From Silene conica (taxonomy: Eukaryota > Streptophyta > Magnoliopsida > Caryophyllales > Caryophyllaceae), in contig CM055316.2 of NCBI GenBank assembly GCA_029255685.2, positions 68,711,237 to 68,775,236 of the forward strand: a DNA stretch of 64,000 bases, given 5' to 3'. The position numbers were made by a program, and so were the translations under genes. The notes under the pieces were generated by a model that was not told where the DNA came from, did not search any database, and saw nothing but the letters and a program-made list of their open reading frames with translations. Below are positions 23,197-33,642 of the stretch, one piece after another. Within the stretch, counting starts at the first letter, position 1. Each line of letters opens with the position of its first letter.

Positions 23197-25530
23197 TTAA
23201 AGACAGGATTTAGGTACCCAAGCATACTTGGGTCCTTTGTTGTTAGTAATCACAAATACATTTTCCTTTTTAACCCAGACTTGTCTTACATAGGTCTTTC
23301 TATATTGGTAGTAGTTGGGTTTTGATGTTTTTGTGTAGGTCTTAGTTTGGACTCTAGGTGACCAATTTTTGTGTGATGTTTGAGGAGTCTGTTTGGTTCT
23401 GTTTTTCTTTTCTTCGTAGTCAAATGTCATGTCATAGAACCATCTGTGGTCAATGTTTCTTTTCTCAGTTTTGTCACCATCACTATTAGGGACAGAGTTA
23501 GTGTCGCTTGGAATTCCTAAGGATTTAACAAACTTAACTCCGGTTTTAAAATCTTGTGCGTGTTTCACACAGTTTTCTCGGAGGTGTCCAGTATGGCCAC
23601 AATAAGTGCATATTAAATACTCAGGAAGGTCGGCATATTTTCTTCTTCTAAAGTCTCTATCTGTTGGACTTTGTTTACGCTTTGAGTGATCCCTTCTTCC
23701 ATAACATTCGTGACCTAAACCCATCTTCATGTTGTTGTCGGATTGTTCAGTTAGGAAGTTTAGAACGTTAGTGCTTCCTTCCCACTTATCGTGAACTTTC
23801 CGAGCATGAAGAAGGAGGTCTTTCAAGGAGTCTATTTCTTTCTTACATTCACTATGGTCAGTGTTGCTAGACTCTTTTAGGTTTTGAATGTCTTTATGAA
23901 AGTCAGACACAATTTTGGCATGTTCTTTCTTGATTTTAGATATACTGAATTCTAGATCCATGATTTTGCTTTCGAGAATCTCAACTTCTTCTTGATGAGT
24001 CTCATCTTCGACCATAGTCGAAGATTCTGACTTAAGCCGTTCATTAACCTTTCTTAATTCTGAAGTTAAAGCTTCATTAGCTATAACTTTAGATTGAAGC
24101 TCTTTAATGTTGAGTTTTAGTTTTGAGGTTATAGCTTCATTAGCTATAACTTTAGACTCAAGAACCTTTTTCTCAGACATAACTGTTTCCAATTTAGCAT
24201 TTGCTTCACTGCTTATTTTGGATTTCAGTTTCTTAGCTTTGGCTTTCAGAAGTTGATTTTCCTCAGCAATATCGAGGATCTGCTCTTTCAAGTCATCTAA
24301 CTCAAGACTTTGTTCATGACATTGGTCTAGGGTTTTCTCAAAATATTTAATTAGCATAGCCTTAGATAAGTTTTTAACTTGACTTTTGAGTTGAAGAAAA
24401 TTTACCTCTTCGTCGTCGTCGTCGTCTGAGTCGGATTCTCCAAGGAGACACATAAGAGATGCTTCACCTTCATCATTGTTGTCTGAGATTAGATCTAAGC
24501 TGACGTTGCTTAGGCACAGGTTTGCTACCTCTTCTTCTTCAGAGTCCTCGTCATCTTCAGATTCTAATTCTCCCCAGCATAACGCAAGCATTACTTTCTT
24601 GAATTCTGTTTTGGTCTTTTCTCTTTTTGACTTGTCTTTGATTTTGTCCCAACTTGGACAATCTTTGATCATGTGATCTTGTTGTCCACACTTGAAACAT
24701 CCTCTTTTGAAGAATGTTTGTTTAGAGTCAGTTTTCTTTTTGTCGAATGTTTTGTTGTTAGGGTTTTTGTATCTACCCTTGAAAACTGCTTTCTTAAATC
24801 GTCTAGCGAATAGAACTGTTTCATCTTCAAGTTCTTCTTTGCTTACTTCACATGTGGAGGCTTGTAAAGCGACGCCCTTTCCTTTGGGATCATCATCGTT
24901 TTTATTTAGTATGATCTCATGTGCCATTAAGGATCCAATCAACTCTTGGTAAGTGATTTTAGATAAATCACGTGCTTCCTCTATGGCCGTGACCTTAGGT
25001 TGCGACTTTTTGGTGAGACTCCTAAGAATCTTACGAATGATATCCTCAGAATCGATCTTTTTGCCAAGGTTCCGCAGTTCATTAATAATACAAGAAAATC
25101 GTGCAGACATGCTATCAATAGATTCATTCTTTTCCATATTGAAAAGTTCATATCTTTGAACGAGCAAGTCTATACGATGTTTCCTGACTGCGGATGTTCC
25201 TTCATAAGCAAGTTCGAGACTATCCCATATTTCCTTAGCGGAACTACAGGATGAGAATCTATCGAATTCTGAGGTTATCATACCGTTCTGTAGGAGGCTC
25301 ATGGCCTTAGAGTTTTTCTCTGCAATTTTGTAGTCACTTTCCACATAATCGCTTTCCATCTTTTCATAGGTTGTTCCATTGGCGGCGGCGACCAAGATCT
25401 TCTTTGGTCCAGTTTGGATGATCTTCCAACATTCCCAATCACAACCCTTGATGTAATGAGTCATCATATTTTTCCATAAACTATAGTTTTTGCCATCGAA
25501 GATAGGGCACTTGAGATGCTTGGAATCCAT
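23197..25530 (-). CDS. copia Gag of copy B, intact
   Basis: About 777 aa from the first ATG (25528-25530); the frame is open 16 codons further to a GTG. In order (numbered from that GTG): N-terminal UBN2-like capsid region (aa 20-230); CCHC knuckle C294-C297-H302-C307; Glu/Asp-rich stretches (338-350, 382-391); Lys/Glu-rich coiled coil about 395-600 containing a repeated [11 protein letters not shown] segment; a second CCHC knuckle C657-C660-H665-C670; basic tail. The size, coiled coil and duplicated knuckle distinguish it from ordinary short copia Gags. The stop is 8 bp from the first pol codon given here. Confidence 0.9.
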   Translation of the reverse strand: MDSKHLKCPIFDGKNYSLWKNMMTHYIKGCDWECWKIIQTGPKKILVAAANGTTYEKMESDYVESDYKIAEKNSKAMSLLQNGMITSEFDRFSSCSSAKEIWDSLELAYEGTSAVRKHRIDLLVQRYELFNMEKNESIDSMSARFSCIINELRNLGKKIDSEDIIRKILRSLTKKSQPKVTAIEEARDLSKITYQELIGSLMAHEIILNKNDDDPKGKGVALQASTCEVSKEELEDETVLFARRFKKAVFKGRYKNPNNKTFDKKKTDSKQTFFKRGCFKCGQQDHMIKDCPSWDKIKDKSKREKTKTEFKKVMLALCWGELESEDDEDSEEEEVANLCLSNVSLDLISDNNDEGEASLMCLLGESDSDDDDDEEVNFLQLKSQVKNLSKAMLIKYFEKTLDQCHEQSLELDDLKEQILDIAEENQLLKAKAKKLKSKISSEANAKLETVMSEKKVLESKVIANEAITSKLKLNIKELQSKVIANEALTSELRKVNERLKSESSTMVEDETHQEEVEILESKIMDLEFSISKIKKEHAKIVSDFHKDIQNLKESSNTDHSECKKEIDSLKDLLLHARKVHDKWEGSTNVLNFLTEQSDNNMKMGLGHECYGRRDHSKRKQSPTDRDFRRRKYADLPEYLICTYCGHTGHLRENCVKHAQDFKTGVKFVKSLGIPSDTNSVPNSDGDKTEKRNIDHRWFYDMTFDYEEKKNRTKQTPQTSHKNWSPRVQTKTYTKTSKPNYYQYRKTYVRQVWVKKENVFVITNNKGPKYAWVPKSCL

Positions 25531-25603
25531 TGAAGAAAGAGTATATAATATAGAATCAATAGAAGGATCAAAACTCACGCGGCTAGGCGATCAAGAGCAC
25601 GAG

Positions 25604-25615
25604 GCTCTGATACCA
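25604..25615 (-). promoter_or_regulatory. Primer-binding site of copy B
   Basis: Minus strand TGGTATCAGAGC (initiator tRNA-Met type), two bases inside LTR 3. Confidence 0.9.
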
Positions 25616-25617
25616 AT

Positions 25618-27102
25618 TGAAGAGTCTATTGATATAGTATACTCAAGAAGGGGGGGGTTGAATTGAGTATGCCTTCTTTTAGAAATCTTCTTCGATGTGT
25701 GTTTAGTTGTATGACGATCGTTGAGTAGAGCAATAATAAAGTAGAGACACGATATTTTTGAAGTGGTTCAGTTTCACACTTTGAAACCTACGTCCACTAT
25801 TCTCGATTAATAAAATTAGTACCGACTCCGGATTACAATTTTATCAACCCTACTCGTACAACTTTGATGTTAGTTGTAACTCAATCTAGATACCGTTAAA
25901 TACCTAGCTATGACAAATACCGTTAAATATTTGCCTTACAATGAGTACCGCTAAATACTCGTTCTATCTTACGTTAATAAGATAAAGTCTTCTATGAGTT
26001 TCTTCTTGTTCACAATCTTGAATAAATAAGATCAATGCTTGAGCACTTGAATCTTGATATGAATATGACAATTAAAGCTCGGATCTTGAAGAACACAATC
26101 GGCGGTTTTCTCTCTTGATTTTCGTGTATATGTGTGTATGTGTTTCTTAAGCATTAATGTGTCATAGGTAGTCTATTTATATAGAATATGTATCTAGGTA
26201 ATTCAAACCCTAGATGATTTAGGAATATTACTAAAACTAGAATACTAGTCTTTTAGTAATACTACCTTAAATCTAATCTTAATATATTTAGGAAAGATTT
26301 AATAATATACTTTATGTATTATATAAGGAATTTATTTCCTAATTCATATTTAGGAAAGATCTTTATATAATAAACAACTAGTATCCTTATTAAATCAACT
26401 TCCTAAACCATGTCAAAGATAATAAAATATATTACCATAATATAATCTTAGTTTGTTTAGGACATTAAATAAATACATAATATTTACTTAATTTAATCCC
26501 ATACGAATTATGGAATCGTGACATGATACACGTTTCCAAAGTCGTACCAAACTAATATATCCGATTATATTATTTGACAAATAAGATCATATAAAAATCC
26601 TTAGTTTATTTTAGTAATAAATAAATTATCTCATAAGAAAATTATTTATTCCTATTTTAACCAAAAGATATTTTATATAATCCTATTAAGATTAACAATT
26701 CTATACTTACAATAAAATACCAATTAACATTAATTGTACACGATATTACTTGGAAACAAACGTTTCAACTTAAACACATATATATTCCGATCATTTCTTC
26801 ATGATATAGAGTTATAGCTACGGGCTATAACTAGAACCAATCTTGTACTAAAGCTATAGTTGATAAATATAACTTTAGTTCATTATGCGCGCTTGTGATC
26901 TTCTATCAATCTTCGACTTAGTCAATTCATTGACTAATATGCTTGAATCTTTTATACTTGATTGATTAGATCTTGTTACTAATGTTCTGTACACTTAGCA
27001 CACGATTATACATACGAGTATATAATATATAAATAGCTAGACTTGTCATTATCAAAACATAAACATATATACTATATATATATTTGAATATATGGTTCAA
27101 CA
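25618..27102 (-). repeat. LTR 3 (5' LTR of copy B)
   Basis: 1485 bp, TG..CA on the minus strand. It differs from LTRs 1 and 2 mainly in its first 550 bp in window coordinates, and resembles LTR 2 at its far end. Confidence 0.9.
26173..26184 (-). promoter_or_regulatory. LTR 3 TATA box
   Basis: CTATATAAATAG on the minus strand, the promoter for the copy with intact gag and pol. Confidence 0.65.
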
Positions 27103-27319
27103 ACCTATAAACATGCTAAACATACTTTTTCTTTAGTTTTCGAGAATTTTATCTAGTAGTTTAATCAAATTTTTAATATTTAATTATACTCGACAATAAA
27201 GTTCATTAGTGAAACTTTAATATTAATCATTTTAACTATTTTTGAATCTGGAAACACTTTTTAATTAAACAAAAAAACAATTTTTTATATAATATTTTAA
27301 TTTTTTGCTTACTTTTTTG

Positions 27320-27511
27320 TGAACGCTTCGGTTCGCGATTAACCTCTTTTCTAAAATTGCGAACCTCAATTGAACCGTGTCCATGGTAAATTTAACGGTT
27401 CGGTTCACCGAACCGCTTTGTCAAAACGGTTCGGTTAATCGAACCTTAAAAATGTACGGTTTTTCGGTTTTTCGGTTCGGTTATTTCGGTTCGATTTATT
27501 ATGAACACCCC
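27320..27511. mobile_element. Right end of a hAT-type element
   Basis: GGTTCGGTT/AACCGAA-rich sequence ending in TGAACACCCCTA, a common hAT terminus (TAGGGGTGTTCA when inverted). No matching left end is present, so the element is truncated on the side facing the copia array. It joins directly to mariner-like coding sequence at 27512. Confidence 0.55.
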
Positions 27512-28953
27512 TACCAGGCAGTACACAGTTAATTATCACCTCCTTTGTGACTTGTTTGTTTATTGAGTCAATACATTTTGTTTCTAATGTTCCTGCTACT
27601 CTATTTTTTTGAGTTTCTTTGAGCTGGTACTTGGATGACAAAGGGCCAAATACCTAATTTCCCATCCCAAATAACTTCACCATTTGACCCATATTGTGTC
27701 TTACCTACATCACACATAAACATAACCTTCTCTATGAAAGTCTTAGATTGGACACATCTATACGATTCTGTACTTCTGTTTCACCATTTCCTAAGTAAAT
27801 ATGGTTGGAGGTTTAGTTCTTGAAAACCATTTTTCATCCATATGAATGATATTGCGTTGATGTTTGAAAACAATTTGTTTAGTTAATTCATGATATTGTA
27901 AATGTTGTAGGCTGAAAATTAATTTAGCAAGTTTTTTTTTTCTATCAACCCTGGCTTGAGTGTATTTGTGTGTGACCTGATCTGTTTAGACACCACCCAT
28001 CTTGAAACTGTTGACTGGCTGACCCCAAGGTTTTCAGCAAGTGAGTGTTGTGTTGTTCTTTTGAGTAACTCAATAGATTTTAGCTTATCCTCATCTAGCA
28101 CCGTCTTCCCAACTTTCTTACTGCCTTTCTTCTTGCTGTTGAGATTGACTGGTATTGAAGCATTTCTACATGCTTCTGCTGCTACCCATAATCTAGTGAT
28201 TGTTTCTCTGCCCACTAAGTACTTTGCTGCCAATTCATTGACAATACCATACCTTGCTTTACATACCATTACTACTGTTTAACATTAGTTCTTCATTTAT
28301 AGTGGATCTTTCCAAATTTGTGAGATTCTTCATTGAATGTTTCTGATTCCTTTTGTTTTCAAAGTTGTTTAAGTGAAAGTAGGTTTTTGGACTGCAACAT
28401 ATGAATGACCTTTCTGTTTATAACAGAGAACTTTGTACTCTTTGTCCCTTTTTTTTTGGCGCAATATTTAAACAAGTTTGATTTTTTGGGTCCAAATTTC
28501 GTTTTTGGGTGTCAATTTTCAGTCTTGTTGGAGTATGTGAAATTTAGACTGCTATTTTGGGCTAATTATGCTTATGGTACAACTCAAATGAGCCAATTTG
28601 TTTATGAAGAAAGTTAATCTGAAGTCCATCTAATATGTTTTCATCTTCAGTTGCTTATAATGTTTCTGAAATATAGTGAAGTGTTTGATATTCCGTCTGC
28701 TATCCAAGCTGTTTTGATCGTCAGTCTGCTATCCAAGATAATTTGACGTCCATCTACATTGTAATTTTATTTCAGTTTAATGTAATTTTATTTTTAGTTC
28801 AGGTAATTTAATTAGCAATAAGATTGTGTAATAATTTTAATTCATGTAATTTAATTAAATTGAAGGCAGAAATGAGCAGCCATTTTTAATACTTTGACAG
28901 CCTTCAAAAAAAATGGAGGGAAATCAATTTGGTGTGTAAAAAGGGAGGGAGTA
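27512..28953 (-). pseudogene. Mariner-like transposase, N-terminal half, broken
   Basis: The minus-strand frame 28269-27919 carries a helix-turn-helix region (RTTQHSLAENLGVSQSTVSR, then IRSHTNTLKPGL), as in plant mariner-like (Osmar/Soymar type) transposases. Farther along, other frames give MDEKWF (first catalytic Asp), KTFIEKVMF, GKLGIWPFV and VAGTLETK-CIDS, the expected order, with several stops and shifts. The homology stops at 27512, before the remaining catalytic Asp residues, where the hAT end begins. GGGAGGGAGTA at 28943-28953 matches the CTCCCTCC-type mariner/Stowaway terminus with TA, marking the element's other end. Confidence 0.75.
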
Positions 28954-29205
28954 ATTACCCTCTTAACTCAATTATTAATAATCTAATTAATAACACTCTC
29001 TCCGATATTCCTACCCACACATTACTTTACAATAAACAAATAAATTTCTTAATATTTGCGCCAAACCCACAATAGAACAGTTATCCCGACTAGGAGGGAA
29101 TATTATAATATTTATTTGTTAGTGGATCTTTCAAGCTACCTTTATTGTAGTTTATCATTAAAGACGGTTGTAGTTTAAAAACTTTGTTGCTTAGGAAAAA
29201 CGGTT
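28954..29205. other. Intergenic spacer
   Basis: AT-rich DNA between the mariner remnant and the next inverted-repeat element. No feature was seen. Confidence 0.4.
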
Positions 29206-29380
29206 TTTCTAACGTGTGTTCTAAGGGCACACATTAATAAATTGAATATGAAAATATTCATAACATATTCTCACTAATTATGGTAAAACTAAGTTTTTAG
29301 TTGAATTTATCACGACAATATGTTATGAATATTTCCATATTCGGTTTATTAATGTGTGCCCTTAGGGCACAGGTTAGAAA
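29206..29380. mobile_element. 175-bp inverted-repeat MITE
   Basis: The two halves are inverted copies for about 75 bp each, from TTTCTAAC at 29206 to GTTAGAAA at 29380. Each half contains GGGCACACATTAATAAA and TATTCATAACATATT. I could not identify a clean target duplication, so the superfamily is open. It lies about 650 bp upstream of the transporter start codon and could fold into a long hairpin. Confidence 0.7.
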
Positions 29381-30031
29381 GACAGAAGAAAAAATATGGT
29401 CTAAGGCAAACTTCAAAATCACGTAGTTAGCTGTTAAATAAATTTGCTCTTAGATAATCGATTTACGCACAAAAATGACCATAATAATATCTTCCTAATA
29501 TAACATACTAATATTCTCTAATAGTATCAATAAAATAAAATTCCATAAAAAAACAAAAATAGGGAGTTATTGTTTGACAAAAGTAATTACGGTACAATAT
29601 TCCTAATTAAATACTCCATATTGATTTAGTTACCTTTGTCATACAAACAATAGTAATTGAAATTTAGTGAATTAGGACAACATTTATTCTGTTTCTGACA
29701 AAATAACTAGTAACGCAAAACGCCACACTTGTTGTGTTTAATAATCTTCCCCACACCATACCATTACCATACCATCATCATTCCTTCTTCTCTGATCTCA
29801 CTTTCTCATCCAAACAACACCATCTTTACACATCAAATTCAAACTCAAATTACATGAATTATCACCATTCTTTTAATTAATTAATTAATTTTTAATAATT
29901 AATTAATTAATTAATTAGTGACATTGATCTAATTCACCATTGTTGCTGAAGCTTGAGCTAAAAATCAACAGATCCCAGCAACAAAATCAAAATCTGAGTG
30001 AAACCCAATTCAGAAAACAACATCTAAAGTC
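29381..30031 (+). promoter_or_regulatory. Upstream region and 5' leader of the transporter gene
   Basis: AT-rich promoter-side sequence. CT- and CA-rich DNA from about 29735 looks like a plant 5' leader. It includes a TTAATTAATTAA tract at 29875-29918 that is self-complementary. No TATA box can be placed with confidence. Confidence 0.4.
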
Positions 30032-32950
30032 ATGTCATTAAGCAAAGATACAGTTTTTATAGCATCATTAATAATATTATGGTATTCATCAAATATAGGA
30101 GTTTTATTACTAAATAAACTTCTTTTATCAAATTATAAATTCGGGTTTCCAATATTTTTAACAATGTGTCATATGTCAGCTTGTGCTTTTCTTAGTTATG
30201 TTTCCATTGTTGTTCTTAAGGTTGTTCCTTTACAAAGGGTTAAATCTAGAGCTCAGTTTTTGAAAATTGCAACTTTAAGTCTTGTTTTTTGTGCTTCTGT
30301 TGTTGGTGGTAATATTTCACTTAGATATCTTCCTGTTTCTTTTAATCAAGCTGTCGGCGCTACGACACCGTTTTTTACTGCATTGTTTGCTTATTTGATC
30401 ACCTTCAAGAGGGAGGCTTGGGTTACTTATGGTTGCCTTGTGCCTGTTGTTGGTGGTGTTATCATTGCTAGTGGGGTAATTCTCTCTAATTCTCACCTAC
30501 ATTTGTTGCTACATGTATATTTTGCCTGTCATTTGCCGAAATAGTCTCTTTGTGTTGCTAATAGAGGGGTAAGGCCTGCGTACATCCGACCCCCTTACCT
30601 CGCAATTTGCGTGGGCCCTTGAGGCACTGGGTAATGTTTTTGTTGTTTATTCTGCTTGTCATTTATAGTTTAGTGTATACTGCATTCTGTTTGTCATATT
30701 AGTTTATCTTTGATTAAAATATCCCGACTTAACAATTGGCTGAGGCGGAGGGAGCATGTGAGATTGGATCTGTTTTTTTACTTGAAATATTTAGTTTTAG
30801 TTTGTCAGATTGATGTATTTTGATGTAATATGAAACTTTTTGTTGGTGAGCTTGATGAGTGATGCCTGTTAACTATAGATCTAGAATTCATTGTGGTCCT
30901 TGTTTCGCTTATGGGGGGTTTGTAAGATCTAATAATGCCTTTGAAATGGCAATGCTGAACTTTCAGTCGCCATTGTCGAGTTATTTTTTCCTTTTCCATT
31001 TGTTTTGGTTTAGTATAGTCGCGTGTAGTCTATAGTTTGTGTCTTGAATATCGTCAGAAAGCTGCATTTGCCGATTGCCGTACTTGTCATTTGTTTATGA
31101 GCAAATGATGCTCTTAATGTAGGTGTTGTGATGATCAGAGTGTTAGGATAATCAGATAGGACCAACTAGACAATTTACTCAAATTGAGGCTCTTGTCATT
31201 AACATTCGAGGGTTTATGTGAGGATTCGAAGAATGGCCTTCCCTGTGAACCCTTCAACTCAACCTGTTGTCTTTATTATGCTTTGACATTCTCAGTGAGA
31301 TTATATGGACTTGTAATTTAATGTCACTAAATGGATGTTGACAGGGGGAACCAAGTTTTCATCTGTTTGGATTCATTATGTGCATAAGTGCGACTGCAGC
31401 TAGGGCATTCAAGTCTGTTCTTCAAGGCATCCTACTTTCCTCTGAAGGGTAAGTTTCCACTGTTTATGTTACAGGCTCACACTTGTGTGTTGTATACCCT
31501 GATACTAAACTGGCATATTTAGATCATGTAAGCGACACAAAGAAAAGCATGAGTAAATGCAAGTTCTGGTGTGTGCTAAACAATATACTCCCGAAGTCTC
31601 TGCTGAAAAACACGACGTTTATTTTTGTGTGTCTTTGTTACCCTTCGCACATGAAACATGACATGTCACCTTTGTGTGTCTTTGTTACCCTTCGCACATG
31701 AAACATGGCATCTCATGGCGACCATTTGAAATTCGAAATTCGAAATTCATGAATGAAGTAGTTAGGCTCATAGCTTTGTTTTCGTCTTTATAAGTCCATT
31801 CCAACAGTCGGTTTATTTCCAGTCTTATATTGCGGCAACAATGTACTACCATGTTGTATATCAGTTTCTTCCATCCATTACCTCTGAAGTCAGACAAATG
31901 TTGTTCTTTTTGCTTTGGGATATAAATATCATATATAATGGACCAAAGTCTAAGTGACTAAATCTTGCTGTTCTTTTTCCAAATGTTTGACCTTTTTCAT
32001 TTGAGGATTTATAAAGGTTGCTAATGCCTGAATCCCTTGTGATAACGATGAACAAGACGAGGCTAGTGGGTATTATTGTGTTCCGCTTATATGTCGTCTT
32101 CCAGTTTTCATTTTTTTAATCTGACATGGCGTTTTTACTTACTTTCAGGGAGAAGTTAAACTCGATGAACTTGATGCTATATATGTCCCCTATTGCAGTC
32201 CTTGCTTTGATTCCGGCTGCATTTACCATGGAACCCAATGTACTAGAAGTGTTTGTTGCTCTCGGAAATGAGCATAAGTTCATGTGGATACTTCTGTTAT
32301 TGAATTCAACTTTAGCTTATTCTGCAAATTTGACCAACTTCTTGGTAACTAAGCATACAAGCGCCCTTACACTTCAGGTTTGACATCCTTCTGCCATTAT
32401 TCTGTTTATCGCTTTATTGTCTGTAGATGAACATCATGGGATTACATTGAACAAGTAGAGAATGCAAACTTTGTATTGTTCTTCGCATCTGCCTAAAAGT
32501 TGCATATCAACAAAAATAAAAATGAACAAGCGTGTTAGTTAAGCACCCGAGGGTACATTAAGACTCACTACATTTTAAGACCCGAGCGTGATAGGGGGCA
32601 AGGTACAGCCATGAGCCCGTTACCAAATAATTTTTTTTGGAGAATGGAAAATGTTCGTGGAAAAATATTGAAAAATTGAGCAAATTTGTTGGCTGCGTTT
32701 TTGGATTTTGTTAAGATCGCCTTCTTTTCATTGCTCATCCATTTCATTATCTCTTGAGGTTTATCTTGTTGGTAGCTTTACTCGTACAGTGTATATTCAT
32801 CAGGTATTAGGCAATGCAAAGGGCGCTGTTGCTGTTGTCATCTCCATACTTCTTTTCCGAAATCCAGTTACCGTGATTGGTATTGGCGGTTATACGTTGA
32901 CGGTTCTTGGAGTGGTTGCTTATGGAGAAACAAAGCGAAGATACAAGTAA
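30032..32950 (+). CDS. TPT/nucleotide-sugar transporter, UUAT-like
   Basis: Exons 30032-30475, 31345-31448, 32149-32377 and 32804-32950 join in frame with GT/AG introns to give 307 aa, the usual size of the family. The protein is hydrophobic, with about ten membrane spans. It carries the plant TPT/NST features: [12 protein letters not shown] near the start, [22 protein letters not shown] in the middle, [13 protein letters not shown], and a C-terminal [21 protein letters not shown] ending in a basic TKRRYK tail. It resembles Arabidopsis At5g04160/At3g11320-type proteins, described as Golgi UDP-uronic acid transporters; substrate here is inferred only. The KRRYK tail suits ER exit or Golgi residence. 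Confidence 0.92.
30563..30655 (+). repeat. SINE-like 3' fragment in intron 1
   Basis: GGGGTAAGGCCTGCGTACAT.. and ..GAGGCACTGGGTAATG followed by a TTG-containing tail match the pattern of the conserved 3' region of TS-type plant SINEs. The 5' tRNA-like part is missing or unrecognisable. Confidence 0.5.
31622..31712. repeat. Tandem duplication of about 46 bp in intron 2
   Basis: GTGTGTCTTTGTTACCCTTC followed by GCACATGAAACATG occurs twice in direct tandem inside the second intron of the transporter gene. Confidence 0.8.
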
Positions 32951-33642
32951 CTGATGTGTTGTGTTCTACGCCGTCTGCTTTTTCACTCTAAATCTCCAAC
33001 CTATTGTCGGAGCTGATAAAGAGAATAGTGTAGGCGTATAGCTAGATTTATAGGTAACAACGTAGTTATAGTCTGGTCAGATTTGCCACTAGTTATGTTT
33101 GTGTTCATCTTCGCCTATTCTGATCCCGGGATCATATCAGTATGAAATACTCTAGTAATTAGCGGTAGAGAGACTTCAGGGAAGGGATTTAATTAAAACT
33201 TGAGATTTTCTATGAAACATCATATCTACACAGTATATCTATTCAGGTTCATTTGAAAGGATACAACCTTCTTTCTGGAATTCTGTGGATCATCACACTT
33301 AAGAACATTAACAACCCAAAACCAATAGGTTTTCCAACTGAGTAAGCAATTATAACAAGCAGAGATGATGTCAAAATGTTTAATCATCAGAGAAGCGGGG
33401 GATCAAAGCTAATCGCCATCATTTGGTTAATGTTCAGTAATCGTATATTCATTCCATGAAAGCTACTTCATGTTATCTAACAACAAAACAATGACTAATG
33501 CCCATGATCCGATCAATTAGGTCACTGAGAATGGAACTGCTATATCATCGACAGAATGCTAAGCTGAGATACAGCTTCTCAGACTCGAGTAAAATGGCTC
33601 TAAAAAACTACTCCGAAGAAGATAAGTATCTTTTGAATCAGC
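32951..33642. other. 3' flanks of two convergent genes
   Basis: Sequence between the stop codons of the transporter (plus) and the MAM33-family gene (minus), presumably both 3' untranslated regions. No separate gene is supported. Confidence 0.5.

Larger units (their letters stand above)
7536..27102 (-). mobile_element. Tandem Sirevirus-type Ty1/copia array: LTR-int-LTR-int-LTR
   Basis: Three LTRs of 1479, 1479 and 1485 bp enclose two internal regions, all on the minus strand. The lineage is inferred from three features: a very long gag with coiled coil and two CCHC knuckles; pol order protease-integrase-RT-RNase H (copia); and several G-rich polypurine motifs upstream of the 3' LTR with a long spacer after pol. 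These fit the Sirevirus group. The outer flanks are TCCTA (7531-7535) and ACCTA (27103-27107), a 4-of-5 match to a 5-bp target duplication. The right copy (B) has intact frames; the left copy (A) is broken. Confidence 0.85.
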
